NCBI GenBank assembly: GCA_015295835.1
Contig: DVEG01000005.1
Span: 124,001 to 188,000, forward strand
Length of the DNA stretch: 64,000 nt
Direction: 5' to 3'
From: Oscillatoriaceae cyanobacterium M7585_C2015_266
GTDB taxonomy: Bacteria; Cyanobacteriota; Cyanobacteriia; Cyanobacteriales; Oscillatoriaceae
A program made the translations under genes and the position numbers. Shown here piece after piece: positions 1-9,298 of this stretch; within the stretch, counting starts at the first letter, position 1, and every line of letters begins with the position of its first letter. The notes beneath the pieces were generated by a model. That model had not been told where the DNA came from, ran no database searches, and worked only from the letters and a program-made list of their open reading frames with translations.

Positions 1-523
1 TTGGACGGTCTCCACCCGTTAAAACCGGCTCTTTGGAATCTAGCAGGAGTTTATTACCTGCTCACCTATCAAGAACTAATTTATGGAATTTTTGAACTTC
101 TTGTTATTTAGAATAACACGTGATGCGTAGTTTTTGACACTGATTTAGAGTTCTTCTTAATAATTCTATACAATTCGCAAAAGTTACCAGGAGGAGAGCT
201 GTGGCCTTTTGTCCGGGGGCTGTGGTATCTACGTTTTGATTTAGTTTTGATTTAACCGAACGGACACTGCAATAATCAGAGAAGTGCCTAACAGCAAGCC
301 CAGCAATAAGAGGGGTGTGGCTGCCGTTTTGAATTGCACAAAATACTAAGTTTTAAATTTTCACTTTAAAAGTGATATTTTAAAATACAGATTTTAAAGT
401 GAGAAGTGAGAGAAAAAACCAACCAGAAATGATTTCAACAAAACTTTACAGTAGCAGGAGCATAGCTTAAAATAAAGAAGAAATATGTAAACTTTCGTAA
501 CTAACGCCTGAGTCGGCCTATCC
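1..523. other. Intergenic region upstream of sds
   Basis: No gene is recognised here. The plus strand is open from base 1 to a TAG at 109-111, so a 3' gene end cut by the window edge is possible, but the 36 residues match no family I know. A near-palindrome (TCACTTTAAAAGTGA, 361-375) followed by further AT-rich repeats of the same core lies about 150 bases before sds and could be part of its control region. Confidence 0.4.
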
Positions 524-1495
524 ATGACCTCAGCAATATCCCTCTTTTCCCCGGTTGAAGCAGATCTGCAGGTGTTAGCAGAGAACCTGAAAAAGCTGGT
601 GAGTGCCAAGCACCCCATACTGTACGCTGCGGCAGAACACCTATTTGGTGCCGCGGGAAAACGAGTGAGGCCAGCTATAGTCCTGCTGATTTCGCGGGCA
701 ACCATGCCAGATCGCGATATAACGCCCCGTCACCGAAGGCTGGCGGAAATTACAGAGATGATCCACACGGCAAGCTTAGTACACGACGATGTAGTGGACG
801 ATGCAGAAATCCGCCGAGGAATTGCCACAGTACATAGCTGTTTTGGCAACCGAGTAGCCGTATTGGCGGGCGATTTCTTGTTTGCTCAATCTTCCTGGTA
901 TTTGGCAAATTTAGATAATCTGGAAGTAGTCAAGCTTCTGTCAGAAGTGATTATGGATCTGGCAGAAGGAGAGATTCAACAAGGACTGAATCGATTTGAC
1001 AGCAGCTTGTCCTTACAAGCTTATTTACAGAAGAGCTACTATAAAACCGCCTCTTTGATTGCCAATAGTTGCAAAGCAGCAGGGATACTCAGCGAGGTAT
1101 CAGCAGAATTAGCTGCAGACTTGTACGGTTATGGGCGTCATTTGGGGCTGGCGTTCCAAGTTGTGGATGATATTTTGGACTTTACGGGATCTACAGAAGA
1201 GTTGGGCAAACCGGCGGGGTCGGACCTCAAAGGCGGTAATCTTACTGCACCGGTATTATATGCTTTGGAAGAAAAGCCTTATTTAGAGGTTTTGATCGAA
1301 AGGGAGTTTTCCCAAGAGGGAGATCTCGAACAGGCACTGGCTTTAATAGAAGAAAGTAAAGGGATCGAACGAGCGCGGGAATTGGCAGCAAACCACGCCC
1401 GCCAAGCAGTGGCTCACCTGCAGTCGCTGCCCCCTTCAGAGTCTCGTCAAGCGCTGATTGATTTGGCTGACTACGTTGTCAGCCGTATGTATTAG
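524..1495 (+). CDS. sds: Solanesyl (all-trans polyprenyl) diphosphate synthase
   Basis: Trans-prenyltransferase that extends an allylic diphosphate with isopentenyl diphosphate to make the long side chain, probably C45, of plastoquinone. The 323 residues are full length for the family. Both aspartate-rich metal-binding motifs are present: DDVVD at residues 88-92 and DDILD at 215-219, with the family GKRVRPA segment near residue 45. The ATG start at 524 gives the normal N-terminus. Final chain length cannot be read from sequence by eye; a shorter-chain product is possible. The gene stands alone on the plus strand, with a convergent unknown gene downstream. Confidence 0.9.
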   Translation: MTSAISLFSPVEADLQVLAENLKKLVSAKHPILYAAAEHLFGAAGKRVRPAIVLLISRATMPDRDITPRHRRLAEITEMIHTASLVHDDVVDDAEIRRGIATVHSCFGNRVAVLAGDFLFAQSSWYLANLDNLEVVKLLSEVIMDLAEGEIQQGLNRFDSSLSLQAYLQKSYYKTASLIANSCKAAGILSEVSAELAADLYGYGRHLGLAFQVVDDILDFTGSTEELGKPAGSDLKGGNLTAPVLYALEEKPYLEVLIEREFSQEGDLEQALALIEESKGIERARELAANHARQAVAHLQSLPPSESRQALIDLADYVVSRMY

Positions 1496-1581
1496 CTGGA
1501 GGCTGTCAGCTTTGAGCAGAAAGGCTGCTTACCTCAAAATATGGGAGGCGAAAATAGCTGACAGCTAAAATGGCTTTTCGC

Positions 1582-2067
1582 TCAGGCAATATCTGGGGGA
1601 AAGTTCTCTTTTGGCGATACAGGTACGATATATTGTTGCAGTTGGGACTGGATAAGATTTTGAACCTGTTCGCGCCGGACCTCAGTCCCTACTTGCATAT
1701 CGCCAGGGGTCTCGAAGAAAACCGTACTGTCGACGTTGTCGAGGGCTATCATTTGAAACAAAATGTGGGTGACAGGCACCGCCGAGGCAATGATTTGAGA
1801 ATTTCGGGGAGCAAAGGTTCCGGCAGCGGCGTCTTTGCGCGTGGGAAAAGCATAAATAACGCGTTTTTCGACCGTGGGTTGAGCGCGATTGCTCAAGATA
1901 GTAAGTACCCAATCGCGGTCGAGGGTTTGCAGAATGTAGTATTGCTTGTGGCGTAACTGACTGGCAAGTAGTTTTAGAGCGGGTGCGATCGCAGCCACAA
2001 TCTTCGGTGTGGTGCCATCTTGAGGGGCATTGTCAATTAGGGCTTGAATCTGTTGGTCTAAATCCAT
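1582..2067 (-). CDS. Conserved cyanobacterial protein of unknown function
   Basis: A 161-residue soluble protein with no signal peptide or membrane segment. It starts MDLDQQIQALIDNAP, then has a helical stretch and a mixed alpha/beta core (YILQTLDRDWVLTIL, RVIYAFPTRKDA). It looks like a conserved cyanobacterial hypothetical, but I cannot name a domain. It converges with sds and diverges from hetZ. An antisense frame of 128 codons on the plus strand is a shadow. Coding on this strand is supported by a sensible amino-acid composition and an ATG start facing the shared upstream region. Confidence 0.7.
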   Translation of the reverse strand: MDLDQQIQALIDNAPQDGTTPKIVAAIAPALKLLASQLRHKQYYILQTLDRDWVLTILSNRAQPTVEKRVIYAFPTRKDAAAGTFAPRNSQIIASAVPVTHILFQMIALDNVDSTVFFETPGDMQVGTEVRREQVQNLIQSQLQQYIVPVSPKENFPPDIA

Positions 2068-2155
2068 CTCAATTTTGAGGGACTCCTACACTTTGAGTGT
2101 AGCTGTCCCTGCACTCAGCTGCTTATAGAGTGTAGCGTGCCGTTGCGCGCGCCGC

Positions 2156-2188
2156 CACGAGCAGTAAGTGCAGTTTTACGTGCTCGTG
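2156..2188. promoter_or_regulatory. Inverted repeat in the hetZ upstream region
   Basis: Arms CACGAGCA (2156-2163) and TGCTCGTG (2181-2188) match perfectly. The inner bases GTAA and TTAC extend the pairing after a one-base bulge, leaving a loop of about 8 bases. It lies about 50 bases before the hetZ start, in the gap shared with the divergent unknown gene. No T-tract follows, so an operator or 5'-leader structure is more likely than a terminator. It does not resemble the published Anabaena HetR site. Confidence 0.35.
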
Positions 2189-2238
2189 CTGGGTTTTCCC
2201 CAGTAGTTAAAACTATCGAACGGGAGAGCTGCTAAGGC

Positions 2239-3378
2239 GTGGAAGCAATATTTCAGCTACTGTTTGTAGAACTCAAGCAGTCCACTCAGGCATCGGAGCG
2301 GAACTGCCAAGACGTTGCTAGACGAATCGCCGCAGAAGTAATCCGGATCTGCAACGAAAGTAAGCGGATTCAAGCGTCTGGAGAGGTAGAAGCTTGGGCA
2401 AAAACTTTAGCTCGACACCGCTTGCAGCAATGTCTTCATTATTACAAGCTCGGTTCGCGTCAGGGACGAATAGAATTGCACAGTACCCTCAGTGCTATTG
2501 TCTACCGTTACATTACCCCTACAGCCCAATCCAGCTATCAAGCACGACTAACTCTCATTGAAGATTTCCTGCAGGGATTTTATTTAGAAGCATTGAATGC
2601 TTTTCGTCGAGAAGCTCAATTACATCCAACGTTTAGTCCCAAGACTCTTTTAGAACTTGCAGAATATATGGCGTTTACTGAACGCTATGGAAAGCGACGC
2701 ATTCCTCTGCGCGGCAACCGTAGCCAACAACTAATAGTCTTACGCGCTCAAACCTTTTCTCAACAGCAACCCCCAGAAACAACTGTAGATATGGAAGAAG
2801 CTGCTGAAGGAGGCTCTGTAGATTCGGATCAGACTTGGAACGATACGTCGGTACAAGAAGTTCGGGAACGGATGGTTCTCGCCGAACCAGAAACTGTACT
2901 AGATGATCTGCGTCAAGAGGTTATTAAAGAATTAATGGCTTATTTAGAAGCAAACCAACAAAAAGATTGTGCTGATTATTTTGCCTTGCGTTTGCAAGAC
3001 TTGAATGCACAAGAAATCGAGGCGATTCTGGGGTTGACCCCCCGCAAGCGGGACTATTTGCAGCAGCGCTTCAAATACCATTTGATTCGATTTGCTCTCC
3101 GTCACCGTTGGGAACTTGTCCATCAGTGGTTGGAAGCAGATTTGGAAAACAATCTCGGTTTGACCCCCCAGCAGTGGCAAGAATTGAGAGTCAAAATAGG
3201 AGAAGGGCAGTTTGAATTGCTACGGTTGAAACAACAGGGACTGGCGGATGCAGCGATCGCCCAAGCGTTGGGCTGTACAGTCGCTCAGGTGCAAAAACGG
3301 TGGTTCAAGCTGCTCGAACAAGCCTGGGAAATTCGCAATCGTTTAGTATCCGGAGAGGGTTCATCTACCAATGAATAG
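2239..3378 (+). CDS. hetZ: HetZ-like developmental regulator
   Basis: 379 residues that I recognise as HetZ, the regulator acting with HetR early in heterocyst differentiation in Anabaena. Conserved HetZ blocks include the N-terminal AIFQLLFVELKQSTQASE, the central LLELAEYMAFTERYGKRRIP, and VDMEEAAEG. Residues about 215-375 carry two helix-turn-helix-like stretches (LNAQEIEAILGLTPRKRDYL and LADAAIAQALGCTVAQVQKRW), consistent with DNA binding. The start is GTG at 2239 with a GGGAGAG ribosome-binding site. The stop overlaps the next gene, patU, by 8 bases, so the two are translationally coupled. HetZ also occurs in filamentous cyanobacteria that make no heterocysts, where its job is unclear. 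Confidence 0.85.
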   Translation: MEAIFQLLFVELKQSTQASERNCQDVARRIAAEVIRICNESKRIQASGEVEAWAKTLARHRLQQCLHYYKLGSRQGRIELHSTLSAIVYRYITPTAQSSYQARLTLIEDFLQGFYLEALNAFRREAQLHPTFSPKTLLELAEYMAFTERYGKRRIPLRGNRSQQLIVLRAQTFSQQQPPETTVDMEEAAEGGSVDSDQTWNDTSVQEVRERMVLAEPETVLDDLRQEVIKELMAYLEANQQKDCADYFALRLQDLNAQEIEAILGLTPRKRDYLQQRFKYHLIRFALRHRWELVHQWLEADLENNLGLTPQQWQELRVKIGEGQFELLRLKQQGLADAAIAQALGCTVAQVQKRWFKLLEQAWEIRNRLVSGEGSSTNE

Positions 3379-4393
3379 CAACTCAGAAGCGCTACAAGAT
3401 TTGTTCGCTTGGCTTTTACAGGCTCCCCCAACAGATGCCTCTAATCCAGATGGAGAATCCTCCAGCCCGGGAAAAACTACAGGCAATGAGGGGATAGAAG
3501 ACCTGGAGTTGACTTACTCAGACCCCCTGGATTCGGAAGAGGTAAGCCGCCTATTTTCTAATTGCATTGCATCAGAAGGCATTCCCCTCGACGAACAAGG
3601 CGGTCAACAACTCAAATTGGGAGAAATACCTGCCGTGCAAGACCGTTTCTTCTCGCTGTTGAAGCGTCAACTGAAAACTGAAATCCAACGAACTCCACCA
3701 CTTTTTCCCTGGGAATCGGACGTCTTGGAGTATCCCGACTACTTAATCGAAGAACAGGTTCCCGAAAGGTTGTGGACTGCGCAGTTGCACAAACTCAATC
3801 TGCCAACGCGCCTTCCAGAAAATATCCTCACCCAACTCTTTGATCGCTGTGCCGAACTCGTAGATTCTGGACTGCGTGAAGGAGCAAAATTAGTCCGCGC
3901 TGTGGAGGCTCTGTTCCCAGATGATCTCCAGGCTCTTAATTACTGGGCAGATTTGGTACTCAGACCAGCTCCTCGCTCTCCTCGACCAGAAACCGATTTT
4001 CCTGAAGCTTATGAATCAGCTACCCCTACTCAACAAATGGTACTCTCGCTGATGGCGGCACGGGAAATTATCGGCAACCTAACTCTAAATGTTTCGCCCA
4101 GTCAGCACAAGCAGGAACGACAATGGCTGACTGCTGTTGGTATGCTAACGCTGGAAGTTGAGTACCGTCTGACTGAGCATTTCCCCAGCCTGCGCGTTGC
4201 AAGCCAGCTCCCCTGCGGCGGCAGCTTGGTGTTTCGCTGTGGTCAATCTCAAGCTACGGCGCAGCGTCCTGATCCAGGATATCTAAGTGTAGAGGTTTTC
4301 GATCCGCAACCGGGTCAGGTTTACTCCCTAGAAGTTCGTTTCCATAACCTGGATCAGAAACCTTTAATATTAGCGGTTTGCCCCACGAATTAG
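3371..4393 (+). CDS. patU: PatU-like protein
   Basis: 340 residues; identified as PatU from the N-terminal layout (SEALQDLFAWLLQAPP, then a low-complexity linker), the C-terminal half, and its position directly after hetZ. In Anabaena the gene is split into patU5 and patU3; here it is one open frame. Residues about 90-200 are a mixed helical region, and about 215-340 end in a beta-rich domain (SLVFRCGQ, YLSVEVFDPQPGQVYSLEV). PatU affects heterocyst pattern in Anabaena; the molecular activity is unknown. The ATG lies inside the end of hetZ, with an 8-base overlap. Confidence 0.75.
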   Translation: MNSNSEALQDLFAWLLQAPPTDASNPDGESSSPGKTTGNEGIEDLELTYSDPLDSEEVSRLFSNCIASEGIPLDEQGGQQLKLGEIPAVQDRFFSLLKRQLKTEIQRTPPLFPWESDVLEYPDYLIEEQVPERLWTAQLHKLNLPTRLPENILTQLFDRCAELVDSGLREGAKLVRAVEALFPDDLQALNYWADLVLRPAPRSPRPETDFPEAYESATPTQQMVLSLMAAREIIGNLTLNVSPSQHKQERQWLTAVGMLTLEVEYRLTEHFPSLRVASQLPCGGSLVFRCGQSQATAQRPDPGYLSVEVFDPQPGQVYSLEVRFHNLDQKPLILAVCPTN

Positions 4394-4460
4394 AGGTTTT
4401 TTTAATTGTGAGTTATGAATAAAAGAAATTCAAAACTCATTTTTTCAATTTCTCTTACCT

Positions 4461-6803
4461 ATGTCTAATTCGTCAGGGGCGCGCCGATTGCGCTCAAATC
4501 GACTGCTGGGGCAGCTATTCATGGAGGATTTGCCTCCGCCGGAGGCGGAAGATTCTATCTGGCTGCGGGTGCTTGTACAAGCTCTGGTGATCGTTGGAAT
4601 TGTCGCCACTGATATTGCGGCAGTAGATACGCAGTTGAGTCTGTGGGCTGTGCCGCTCTCGCTCGCAGGTGCGATTTGGAGTTGGTATCGACGCCGAAAT
4701 CGCAATATTGCTATGAAGTTCGCGCTCGCTATCGGTATGTTGGTGGCGCTTGCATTTTTTTTTCAGGAACTTTTTACGCAGCTTAATGATACACGGCTGG
4801 TTTTGGCTAAGCTGCTTATTTCTCTCCAAGTTCTCCATAGCTTCGATTTGCCTCGCCGCAAAGATTTGGGCTATTCTATGACTATTGGGCTTATTCTGTT
4901 GGGAGTGGCGGGTACTCTCTCAGAAACTCTAGCCTTTGGCCCAGTGTTACTGGTGTTTTTGGCGATCGCTCTACCTACTTTAGTTCTGGATTACCGCTCT
5001 CGCCTCAATCTCATAAAAACTGGCAACCAGAAAGCTTTTGTCAAGAAACACAAACAACTGAATTTCAAGCGCTTTAGCTTTTATTTTTTACTATTTGTCC
5101 TTACTCTTAGTTTGGGACTGGGCATTTTTGCCTTGCTGCCCCGCTTTCCTGGCTATCAGTTGCGGACTTTTCCAGTTAGTGAAGCTATTAACATACCTGC
5201 GGACTTTGATCCGCGCAGTATTAATAATCCGGGTTATGTTCGCAACTCCAATAACCGCAATGAAAGTGGCTCGGGAACTGGTGTTGGTGAACTAGACGAT
5301 ACTTTTTACTACGGTTTCAATACAGAAATTAACCAGAACCTGCGAGGCAAGCCCATGAAACCGAAGGTGGTAATGCGGGTGCGCTCGCAGGCTGAAGGAT
5401 TTTGGCGGGTGTTAGGCTTTGATTTCTACACTGGTCAGGGTTGGCGTATTTCTCGCAACGATGAAGTTGAAACCAGGGAACGACCTTTTTGGTCCTACCA
5501 ATATTTTCTTCCCTCACAACCAACTGCTAATCGCATCCGAGAGGTAATTCAGACTTATACGATTGTCTCGGAAATGCCTAACTTGATTCCTGTTCTTTTT
5601 CAACCGGTGCAACTTTTCTTTCCCACTCCAAAAATCGTTTTAGATGCAGAAGGCGGTTTGCGATCGCCGGTGAATTTGGGCGAGGGTATTACTTACACTG
5701 TAATTTCTCACGTTCCCTATCGCAACCGCTCTGTTTTGGGAAAAGCTGGTACAAAGTATCCCTCTTACATTCGGGATTATTATCTACAAATGCCCGATGC
5801 TAAAGTTTCTGAAAAAATTAGAAAACGCACTTTAGAAATTTTAGAAGAATACAATCAGCAGCGAATTTCTAAGTCTGGCGATAAAAAACTCGACAATCCC
5901 TACGAAATTACTCTCTATCTTGCTCAATACCTCAAGCAGCGATATAACATCAAGCTTGACTTGCCACCTTTGAAGGAAGGGGAAGATCTGGTGGAAGCTT
6001 TCCTGTTTAGAGATAAAGGAGGCTATCCGGATCATTTCGCTACTGTTTTAACAATTATGCTGCGCTCAATTGGTATTCCAGCACGACTGGTAGTAGGTTT
6101 TGATACGGGAGAATTCAATCCTTTTACAGGTTTCTACATTGTCAAAAATACTGACGCTCACGCAATGACGGAGGTATTTTTCCCAAAATATGGCTGGTTT
6201 ACATTTAATCCTATCCCAGGATATGATTTAATTCCTCCCTCAATTGATGATTATGAGCCATTCAGTGTAGTCAAACAGTTTTGGCGCTGGGTTGCTGGTT
6301 GGCTGCCGTCACCTTTAAGAAGTGGGTTTGGTGCAATATATACTGCGATCGCTTCTTTTATCGGAGTAATTATTGGTTGGTTATGGGGTTTGTTAGCTCG
6401 TGGTTGGTTTGGTTTATTTGCTAGTTTAATCTTAGCAATTTCTTTTGGCTTTTTCGTTTGGTTGGTTTGGAATCAGTGGCGTGCTTGGCGTTACCGTCGC
6501 TGGCTGGCAAAGTTACCAGCAATGGAAAGTATTTATCAGCAAATGCTCGCCATATTAAAAACTCAGGGCTTTCCCAAACACCCTGCTTTTACACCATTGG
6601 AATATGCGCATCAGATGCGCTCTCATCACTCACCGCCTATTGCAGAAACGATTGAAGAAATTTCTAAAGCTTACGTTCGCTGGCGGTATGGCGGTGAAGA
6701 AGTCAACCTTAACTACTTGCGCAATCGTCTGCGTGAATTAAAACCGCAAAAGCGGGAAAATCTATTTTATAAGTTGCACTTGCGCAAGCCAGGCAAGTTT
6801 TAA
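4461..6803 (+). CDS. TgpA-type membrane protein with inactive-looking transglutaminase domain
   Basis: 780 residues. The N-terminal third has several membrane spans (about residues 30-260). A periplasmic transglutaminase-like domain follows (about 460-600), then another membrane span near 630-680 and a cytoplasmic tail resembling DUF4129. This is the TgpA/DUF3488 architecture. In active family members the core reads GYC.HFA, then DAHAW.EV, then DP. Here the cysteine position is proline (GGYPDHFA, P523), the histidine is kept (DAHAMTEV, H567), and the aspartate is asparagine (FNPIPG, N583). It is therefore probably not a thiol protease or transglutaminase. It starts 67 bases after patU and may share its transcript. 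A terminator follows. Confidence 0.8.
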   Translation: MSNSSGARRLRSNRLLGQLFMEDLPPPEAEDSIWLRVLVQALVIVGIVATDIAAVDTQLSLWAVPLSLAGAIWSWYRRRNRNIAMKFALAIGMLVALAFFFQELFTQLNDTRLVLAKLLISLQVLHSFDLPRRKDLGYSMTIGLILLGVAGTLSETLAFGPVLLVFLAIALPTLVLDYRSRLNLIKTGNQKAFVKKHKQLNFKRFSFYFLLFVLTLSLGLGIFALLPRFPGYQLRTFPVSEAINIPADFDPRSINNPGYVRNSNNRNESGSGTGVGELDDTFYYGFNTEINQNLRGKPMKPKVVMRVRSQAEGFWRVLGFDFYTGQGWRISRNDEVETRERPFWSYQYFLPSQPTANRIREVIQTYTIVSEMPNLIPVLFQPVQLFFPTPKIVLDAEGGLRSPVNLGEGITYTVISHVPYRNRSVLGKAGTKYPSYIRDYYLQMPDAKVSEKIRKRTLEILEEYNQQRISKSGDKKLDNPYEITLYLAQYLKQRYNIKLDLPPLKEGEDLVEAFLFRDKGGYPDHFATVLTIMLRSIGIPARLVVGFDTGEFNPFTGFYIVKNTDAHAMTEVFFPKYGWFTFNPIPGYDLIPPSIDDYEPFSVVKQFWRWVAGWLPSPLRSGFGAIYTAIASFIGVIIGWLWGLLARGWFGLFASLILAISFGFFVWLVWNQWRAWRYRRWLAKLPAMESIYQQMLAILKTQGFPKHPAFTPLEYAHQMRSHHSPPIAETIEEISKAYVRWRYGGEEVNLNYLRNRLRELKPQKRENLFYKLHLRKPGKF

Positions 6804-6830
6804 ACTAACATAACTGTTTTGCTATACAAG

Positions 6831-6870
6831 GATAGCCCATCCGCACGGGCTATCTTTGCATATTTTTTTA
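6831..6870 (+). terminator. Intrinsic terminator after the TgpA-type gene
   Basis: GATAGCCC (6831-6838) pairs with GGGCTATC (6847-6854) around an 8-base loop and is followed by a T-rich run. It also lies between convergent genes, so it may stop transcription from both sides. Confidence 0.75.
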
Positions 6871-6962
6871 CTTTCCTAATATCTCACAGCCGGGGCTATT
6901 TATTATTGACTGCCTCTGCTGTAATATAATTTTAGCCTGGGGAAAATGCGCTATTGGCGTTT

Positions 6963-7475
6963 TTATTTGCTCCCAGCCTTGATGCACTTTTCTACCAATG
7001 GCATTACGGCATCTATATCTTTCCATCCCAGAATTTGGGTGACCTTTTTTTCTAAATTTTTGTAAGTTTTGAAAAATTCGGCGATTTCCTCAAGTCGGTG
7101 GGATGCTATGTCTTTTAGGGATTTTACGTCTACATAGCGCGGATCTTTGTCGGGAACGCAGAGTATTTTCTCATCGCGATCGCCGTCATCGATCATTTCT
7201 AGCATACCAATAGGCCTGCATGCAATTATACATCCCGGAAAGGTGGGCTGATCCATTATAACCATGCCGTCGAGTGGATCGCCGTCATCTGCAAGGGTGT
7301 TAGGTACAAACCCGTAGTCGTAGGGGTAGTAAACCGATGAATACAGCACTCGGTCTAGAGTAAAAGCTTGTAAGGTTTTATCAAATTCGTACTTATTTTT
7401 GCTTCCGGCGGGAATTTCAATCAAAAGGTTGAGCAAGCCCGGTTTTGGTTGAGCAGGTATGCGCGATAAATCCAC
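6963..7475 (-). CDS. ppa: Inorganic pyrophosphatase (family I)
   Basis: Soluble enzyme that hydrolyses pyrophosphate released by biosynthesis. Family I signatures are clear: [13 protein letters not shown], the metal-binding [11 protein letters not shown], and DKDPRY. I place the start at a GTG (7475), giving [13 protein letters not shown], the usual cyanobacterial N-terminus and a 170-residue protein. GGAG lies 9 bases upstream. The frame stays open to an ATG at 7523, which would add 16 residues with no family match. The enzyme is single copy in the window and convergent with the membrane protein gene. Confidence 0.92.
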   Translation of the reverse strand: MDLSRIPAQPKPGLLNLLIEIPAGSKNKYEFDKTLQAFTLDRVLYSSVYYPYDYGFVPNTLADDGDPLDGMVIMDQPTFPGCIIACRPIGMLEMIDDGDRDEKILCVPDKDPRYVDVKSLKDIASHRLEEIAEFFKTYKNLEKKVTQILGWKDIDAVMPLVEKCIKAGSK

Positions 7476-7737
7476 GAGGAGTTTCTCCAAGCTAACAATA
7501 GCGAACGGGGGTATTTCAGACATGGTTCTAGTGACCTATTGCACGAGAACCCTCGCATTCCCCGAATAGCATTTTAGGGTAAGAGAGGCAAATAAGAACT
7601 CCGTGATTGCGATCATAATGTTAAAATTTTCAGATGAAGAGGCGATCGCCTTGCGTGGCGTGCCAGCCTGCAAGGGATTTCCGTGCCAATTTTTGCTGTA
7701 CAGTAATTGCCTCAATCTTAAATCAGCATGAATACCC

Positions 7738-7923
7738 TCATTTATGGGACACTGGCATTTTATAGGTAGAAGGTTGCGAAACTTGCGTTTCGCTGGAAGA
7801 ATAATAGGCGATGACAAATACAGGTAAGGTTAGGGTCAACAAGGCAATAAAAGTGCCCACAATGTCTGCCAGCCTAGGAGGAGGCTGCTCGGAAGCATTA
7901 GTGGACGGACTACCTGGTTCCAT
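7738..7923 (-). CDS. Small single-span membrane protein
   Basis: 61 residues: a proline-rich N-terminus (SEQPPPRLADIVG), one membrane span of about 20 residues (FIALLTLTLPVFVIAYYSS) and a short tail. I recognise the PPPRLAD..GT.IALLTLTLP pattern from small conserved cyanobacterial proteins of unknown function. Overlapping frames on both strands lack such a pattern and are taken as shadows. Confidence 0.65.
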   Translation of the reverse strand: MEPGSPSTNASEQPPPRLADIVGTFIALLTLTLPVFVIAYYSSSETQVSQPSTYKMPVSHK

Positions 7924-8352
7924 GATTGAATGTATTTTACAAGTCAGTTATTCAACTCTAACTAGAGGAGACTTCAGCCCCCTCTATGCTCTATTCTAAC
8001 GATTTACCCGCAGGAGATTGTTTACTAGCAAACAATCTCAACAAAATCTTCTTAATAAAATAAAAAATAAAAAATAAATAAATATTTTCTTCTTCTAGGG
8101 GTTCTGGAATGAGATGTTTTAATACAGAGTAAGCGGAGGACAGCCCTGCGAGCGCTTTTCCTAGCTCTTTAAACAGTTTTAAAAGGTTTAACAGCTTGTT
8201 TACACCCTCTTTGCACTTACGCGCCATGCAAGCCGTGCGAGTTGAATTGCTAATAAAAGAAATATTCAGTTGAAGGTCGGAGTAATTGCGACAAAGCAAC
8301 TAACCAATTACCCCGACAACTGACTTGCCAGCTTGGAAACATTTGCGGGATT
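7924..8352. other. Gap with a doubtful 102-codon frame and a hairpin
   Basis: The minus strand has an open frame at 7991-8299 (102 codons) with a C-terminal hydrophobic, lysine-rich part. I recognise no family and the composition is unremarkable, so it is not called as a gene. A perfect 10-base inverted repeat, GAGATTGTTT / AAACAATCTC (8014-8039), sits in it and could be a transcription or RNA-processing structure. Confidence 0.35.
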
Positions 8353-9213
8353 TCAGTTGGGAGTGAGCAGCCAAGAGCCGTCCCAGTCTTCGGGCGGCGG
8401 TGTTTTCAGCCAATGCTGACAGCGTTTTAATTGAATGGTAGAAGCGCGATCGTTGCTGTCAATTTCCCTGACGGTAGCAAATTCGCCAATCGCCAGAGCA
8501 AACTTACGATTCAGGTAATACTCGCGGCCTTTATAGTAATGATCTAAGACCCGCTGTTTTTGTTCAGAAATCGCATCGGAACGGAGTCCCAAAAATTCAT
8601 AGATTGTTATTGGCCCATTTGTCCCCTGTATACGAATCTTATCTAGTTCTCTTACCCATATACGTTCTGCACAGCTTTTATAAGTATTTTCGCTGATGAC
8701 TATGTTGCAGCCGTAGAGCTTACATACACCTTCTAGGCGATAGCTCATATTGACAGCGGCACCAATTGCCATAAAATCCATGCCTTTGTTGGCACTAATA
8801 TTGCTACTAAAAACGCTGTCGGAATTAATTCCGATGCCAATTCTGATTTCTGGCTGATTAGCGTTTTCCCGGCGGGCGTTTAAAAGAGCCAAATGTTCGT
8901 ACATTTGGCAAGCCGTTTGCAGTGCCATCCAGGCATGATCTTCTAGAGGTTTTGGCGAACCAAAAACCGCGACGATGCGATTGCCAATACAGGCTGATTG
9001 TATGTTTTCTTCGCGGCCTTGCTTGGACTTGAACAGGGCCTCTACCATTGACGCGAAATACTCGTTGAGCATGGAAGCGACTGAGTCGGCGTCCATTTTT
9101 TCGGTCAAGGTCATGTAACCGCCGATATCGGAAGACAATATCGATACTTCTTTGCGTTCGTCGGTTAACAGTGCCCCTGTGGACAAGTTTGCTGACTGGC
9201 TATCTAATTCCAT
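8353..9213 (-). CDS. Degenerate class III nucleotidyl cyclase paralogue
   Basis: 286 residues matching the cyclase domain and C-terminal tail of the neighbouring full-length cyclase, without its GAF and PAS domains. The first metal aspartate is kept (SSDIGGY, D29). The second is replaced: active cyclases have IGDA, this has IGNR (N78). The purine-region GDGVN is GAAVN. The VN...R pair for the transition state is retained. It is therefore unlikely to make cAMP alone and may be regulatory or a heterodimer partner. The tail has a TPR-like segment ending PPPEDWDGSW, shared with the neighbour. It lies 126 bases downstream of that gene on the same strand. Confidence 0.85.
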   Translation of the reverse strand: MELDSQSANLSTGALLTDERKEVSILSSDIGGYMTLTEKMDADSVASMLNEYFASMVEALFKSKQGREENIQSACIGNRIVAVFGSPKPLEDHAWMALQTACQMYEHLALLNARRENANQPEIRIGIGINSDSVFSSNISANKGMDFMAIGAAVNMSYRLEGVCKLYGCNIVISENTYKSCAERIWVRELDKIRIQGTNGPITIYEFLGLRSDAISEQKQRVLDHYYKGREYYLNRKFALAIGEFATVREIDSNDRASTIQLKRCQHWLKTPPPEDWDGSWLLTPN

Positions 9214-9298
9214 ATTCCATGCAAAATGTAAACCTACTTGCTTTTCACAGGCAGGAGTCAGAACTCAGTAGACAGTTTGGGGCAAAGCAGCTTAATCC

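Noticed and set aside
394-705. 103-codon minus-strand frame over the sds start
   Set aside because: It overlaps the well-supported sds gene and its upstream region and has no recognisable family.
1570-1956. 128-codon plus-strand frame
   Set aside because: Antisense to the conserved 161-residue gene; composition is rich in Arg and Gly as expected of a shadow.
7991-8299. 102-codon minus-strand frame
   Set aside because: No family, no clear ribosome-binding site, and it contains a perfect hairpin; kept only as a note on the gap.
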